Source of the DNA: CAKZNE01 sp963976435
GTDB lineage: Bacteria; Bacteroidota; Bacteroidia; Flavobacteriales; Schleiferiaceae
Assembly (NCBI GenBank): GCA_963976435.1
Contig: CAXBKQ010000020.1
Coordinates: forward strand, 1 to 64,000
Direction: 5' to 3'
Length of the DNA stretch: 64,000 nt
The notes beneath the pieces were generated by a model. The model searched no databases, was not told where the DNA came from, and saw only the letters and a list, made by a program, of their open reading frames with translations. The position numbers were made by a program, and so were the translations under genes. Below are positions 61,721 to 64,000 of this stretch, piece after piece. The stretch's first letter is position 1. Every line of letters starts with the position of its first letter.

Positions 61721-63151
61721 TTAGGGATTCACTGGTGAATAGCTCTCCAAATTACTATAAATATGAAAAATCATTCCTTTATCCTCCACAAAAAACTCAA
61801 AATTCTCAAGGTTTTGTGGATTATCAAATTCCCCTTCTTCAAAGGTGTTGAGACTAATTTTATTTGAGCCTAATTCTAGGGGAATACGAGAATAATAGAT
61901 GCTATTTGGAATAGTTTGCCAATTTCTAGTATCTGCTTTTTCCGTGGCTGCATTAAAAACAGAAAGCAACATTCCTGCTTCTTGGTTCTCTTCTCTAAGC
62001 GCTTCTTCCGCAGATTGTTTTAGTGCAAGTCTGGTTATGGAAGTTGCAAATTCTCTTAGCATCCTATCATTGAGTACAGAAAGTGCTATAGCTTGAATGT
62101 CTTCGGCTTTTTCCAAAGGATAAACAGCTTCCCCTTTTTGCAAATGTGCATATTGATAAACTGTAGGTCTGATTAAATATTTCGGGAAAGCTACACGAAC
62201 GATCTTCAAATCTCCAAGTCCTTTTCCATCTTCATCCTTATCTTCATGCCTATATGGAAAACGTAAACCCAATTCCTCATTAACAAAAAAGGCCTCGCCA
62301 CCTTCACCTTTTACGATGGTAAAATTTACACTCCATTCACTTTTAACGGGACCTAGTCCATTATGCCAAAAAAAGATCAATTCCCCACCTTCTCCTCTAC
62401 TATAAACATATTTGGTTTCAAATTCCTTTTCATAAAACCTAAGCTCCTCGGTAAATCCATTTAAGTAGGCGGTGCGTAGGAGATCCTGCTTCAATTGAAC
62501 AGGAATGTCTACAGAAAAATCTGGTGAATAGGAGTTTTTATAGGCATTATAAGCATTTCTATAAGCGATAAAGGCATTGTTCACATCCTTATCCATATCA
62601 TAGGCAATACCCATTAATAGATGGGCAAAGGCATCATTTTTATAGCGATTTTTTTTGCCTTCGTATTTATCGTTTAGGGCCTGAAGTTTAATATTAAGCC
62701 TTTTACATTCAACAAGTGCTGAATTCGGTTGGTTTAGTTTTAAATAGTTGAGGGCCTTATAATAATGGAGTAAAACCTTCTCATGATCTTCACCAATATA
62801 GGTTTTTATGGAAGAGTTTGATACCAAACTCAAGGCTTCCATTCCATAACTTTTTTTGTAGTCTTCTAAAAAAATATAGGCTTGTTCAAAATAAGAGTTG
62901 CTTTCCTCATATCTCTCGAGCATATGAAGTACCACCCCTTTATGTAGGAAAAATAAAAGGCGGTTTCTTCCTTCAGAGGCCTTTTCAGGATCTCCAAGTA
63001 ATTTATCGGCTTTTTCAAATTCCCCTTGAACGAAAGATTCTTGAAATTTTAGGTTCTTCTCGTAATAAGTGGCACAGCTCGATAAACTCAATACCGAAAG
63101 TAAAAGAAAAGCTCCAAGAAAATTTTGAAGCTTTTCATAAATCTGTAACAT
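61721..63151 (-). CDS. COG3014-family lipoprotein
   Basis: 476 residues, lipobox LSLSSC (C26). N-terminal TPR-like helices (FQESFVQGEFEKADKLL, KGVVLHMLERYEESNSYFEQ, YYKALNYLKLNQPNSALVEC), then a beta-rich region and FPKYLIRPTVY. This is the COG3014 family, typically encoded next to lpoB, as here. Likely on the outer or inner membrane facing the periplasm, connected with cell-wall growth by association only. Confidence 0.87.
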   Translation of the reverse strand: MLQIYEKLQNFLGAFLLLSVLSLSSCATYYEKNLKFQESFVQGEFEKADKLLGDPEKASEGRNRLLFFLHKGVVLHMLERYEESNSYFEQAYIFLEDYKKSYGMEALSLVSNSSIKTYIGEDHEKVLLHYYKALNYLKLNQPNSALVECKRLNIKLQALNDKYEGKKNRYKNDAFAHLLMGIAYDMDKDVNNAFIAYRNAYNAYKNSYSPDFSVDIPVQLKQDLLRTAYLNGFTEELRFYEKEFETKYVYSRGEGGELIFFWHNGLGPVKSEWSVNFTIVKGEGGEAFFVNEELGLRFPYRHEDKDEDGKGLGDLKIVRVAFPKYLIRPTVYQYAHLQKGEAVYPLEKAEDIQAIALSVLNDRMLREFATSITRLALKQSAEEALREENQEAGMLLSVFNAATEKADTRNWQTIPNSIYYSRIPLELGSNKISLNTFEEGEFDNPQNLENFEFFVEDKGMIFHIYSNLESYSPVNP

Positions 63152-63172
63152 GATGGTTTGGGATAAAGAGAC

Positions 63173-63754
63173 TTATTGAACTACTTTTTTGATCTTTTTA
63201 GATCCTACCCAAACCTTTTCGTTGGTTTCAATATTGGTTAAAGTCAAATCCGTTTGGTAATACACCAATTTGGTTTTGCTATTGGCATCGGAAATTGAAT
63301 TAATAGAGCCTTGAAGGATGAAATCTGCACCAAGTTCTCTACCAAATTTTTTCACAGTTTCTAAAGAAGAATTGTTTTGCTGGTCTGCCTTTTCAGCCCT
63401 AAGCTCATTTCTAAACTCTCCACCTTGCACCAATCTTACCTGACCAGAATTGATTAATTCCCTTTCGATATCGTTGATAAAAGTCTCGGAGGCGATATGC
63501 TCGCTGCTTCTATTTTTAACAAGGCCTACAATGATGGTTGGCTTTTTTCCTTCTGCTTTTAAATGATCTCCTAGCCAAGGACGAGCAAGAACATCTGCGA
63601 TCATTTGCTGGGCTACCAGTTTAGAATCGGTATCATTCCATCTACCGCTTAAATCTATTTGTTCATTTTCGTTTACTCGGGTTACGGTTTTAGTACCGGA
63701 ACAACTTGTTAGGGCAATACATGCTGCTAAAGCTATGCTAATGTGAATTTTCAT
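63173..63754 (-). CDS. lpoB: LpoB-like penicillin-binding-protein activator
   Basis: 193 residues, lipobox IALTSC (C18). Matches the LpoB family: DLSGRWNDTDSKLVAQQMIA, PTIIVGLVKNRSSEHIASET, and FILQGSINSI. In E. coli LpoB activates the peptidoglycan synthase PBP1B from the outer membrane; in Bacteroidota the target is not established. First gene of a unit with COG3014 22 bp downstream. Confidence 0.9.
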   Translation of the reverse strand: MKIHISIALAACIALTSCSGTKTVTRVNENEQIDLSGRWNDTDSKLVAQQMIADVLARPWLGDHLKAEGKKPTIIVGLVKNRSSEHIASETFINDIERELINSGQVRLVQGGEFRNELRAEKADQQNNSSLETVKKFGRELGADFILQGSINSISDANSKTKLVYYQTDLTLTNIETNEKVWVGSKKIKKVVQ

Positions 63755-63824
63755 GGTTTGGTTTGTTTTAAAAATCTTGTTTTTTATTCCTTTGGGCTTT
63801 TTACAATTGGCGTGCCAAAATTGT

Positions 63825-64000
63825 TTAAATAGACTCCTTTTTCATTTCTTTTTCAATCCGGGAATTTAAGTCATCCGATATTTTCCAAAGAGGCTGCCTT
63901 AAAGTTGCAGCACAAATACCTTTGATCTTTAATACCGCTTTAATTCCACCTGGATTCCCTTCTTCAAATAGCATATTGGTGATATCCAATAATTTATAAT
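63825..64000 (-). CDS. dapA: Dihydrodipicolinate synthase, C-terminal end (partial)
   Basis: The last 58 codons of a minus-strand gene enter from the right edge and stop at TAA (63825-63827). The segment LFEEGNPGGIKAVLKIKGIC then AATLRQPLWKIS matches the C-terminal end of DapA (EGNP-GiK motif and RlPL). It makes the lysine/diaminopimelate precursor. The N-terminal part is outside the window. Confidence 0.87.
   Translation of the reverse strand, partial: YKLLDITNMLFEEGNPGGIKAVLKIKGICAATLRQPLWKISDDLNSRIEKEMKKESI

Overview
The window reads as one continuous stretch of chromosome from a member of the Bacteroidota, most likely order Flavobacteriales; I cannot name the genus. The evidence is AT-rich DNA, lipoproteins with short lipoboxes, several proteins ending in a type IX secretion (T9SS) type A sorting domain, a TonB-dependent receptor with a carboxypeptidase-regulatory-like N-terminus, and promoters of the Bacteroidota form TTG-N19/20-TAnnTTTG, which I could place by eye upstream of several genes. 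TGA is used as a normal stop (for example the ATGA overlap at 36206). I see no insertion sequence, prophage, integrase or CRISPR array.

Layout. 1-10409 is a two-gene minus-strand unit: a T9SS-sorted surface protein followed by a giant SpvB/TcB-like RHS protein of at least 2879 residues that runs off the left edge. 10747-17820 holds pdxH, a YqgE-type gene, a class IV aminotransferase, and a TonB-receptor plus secreted esterase pair. 17916-21351 is a polyprenyl-phosphate sugar cluster (GT2, ArnT-like transferase, PAP2 phosphatase) plus a START-like protein. A CAT-anticodon tRNA sits at 21481. 21670-33092 is mostly housekeeping: sucD, a lipoprotein cyclophilin, oxyR, a Nudix hydrolase, an acyltransferase, two MbnP-like lipoproteins, mpl, pyrR-pyrB and rnz. 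33153-43070 has a PDZ/T9SS protein, DUF493, an Mpo1-like protein, an AAA ATPase coupled to recQ, fmt, HU, prmC, fabI and queE.

43210-53708 is an envelope and regulation region: a small MscS channel, a C1 peptidase, a LuxR-type regulator with a DUF4199 membrane protein, a DsbA-like and a SCO-like protein, a rhomboid protease, and an ECF sigma locus. That locus ends in a di-heme peroxidase gene broken by two in-frame TGA codons. 53974-64000 is a long minus-strand run of periplasmic, outer-membrane and lipoprotein genes: erythromycin-esterase-like, aminoglycoside-phosphotransferase-like, YHYH/MORN pair, MarC, COG3014-LpoB pair, and the end of dapA.

The items I consider most worth following are: the RHS/T9SS pair; an unannotated minus-strand transcription unit at 47449-47640 with its own promoter, a 31-residue ORF and a strong terminator; paired TACTwwAGTA palindromes between the LuxR and DUF4199 genes; and the peroxidase gene whose first TGA lies exactly at the lipobox cysteine.
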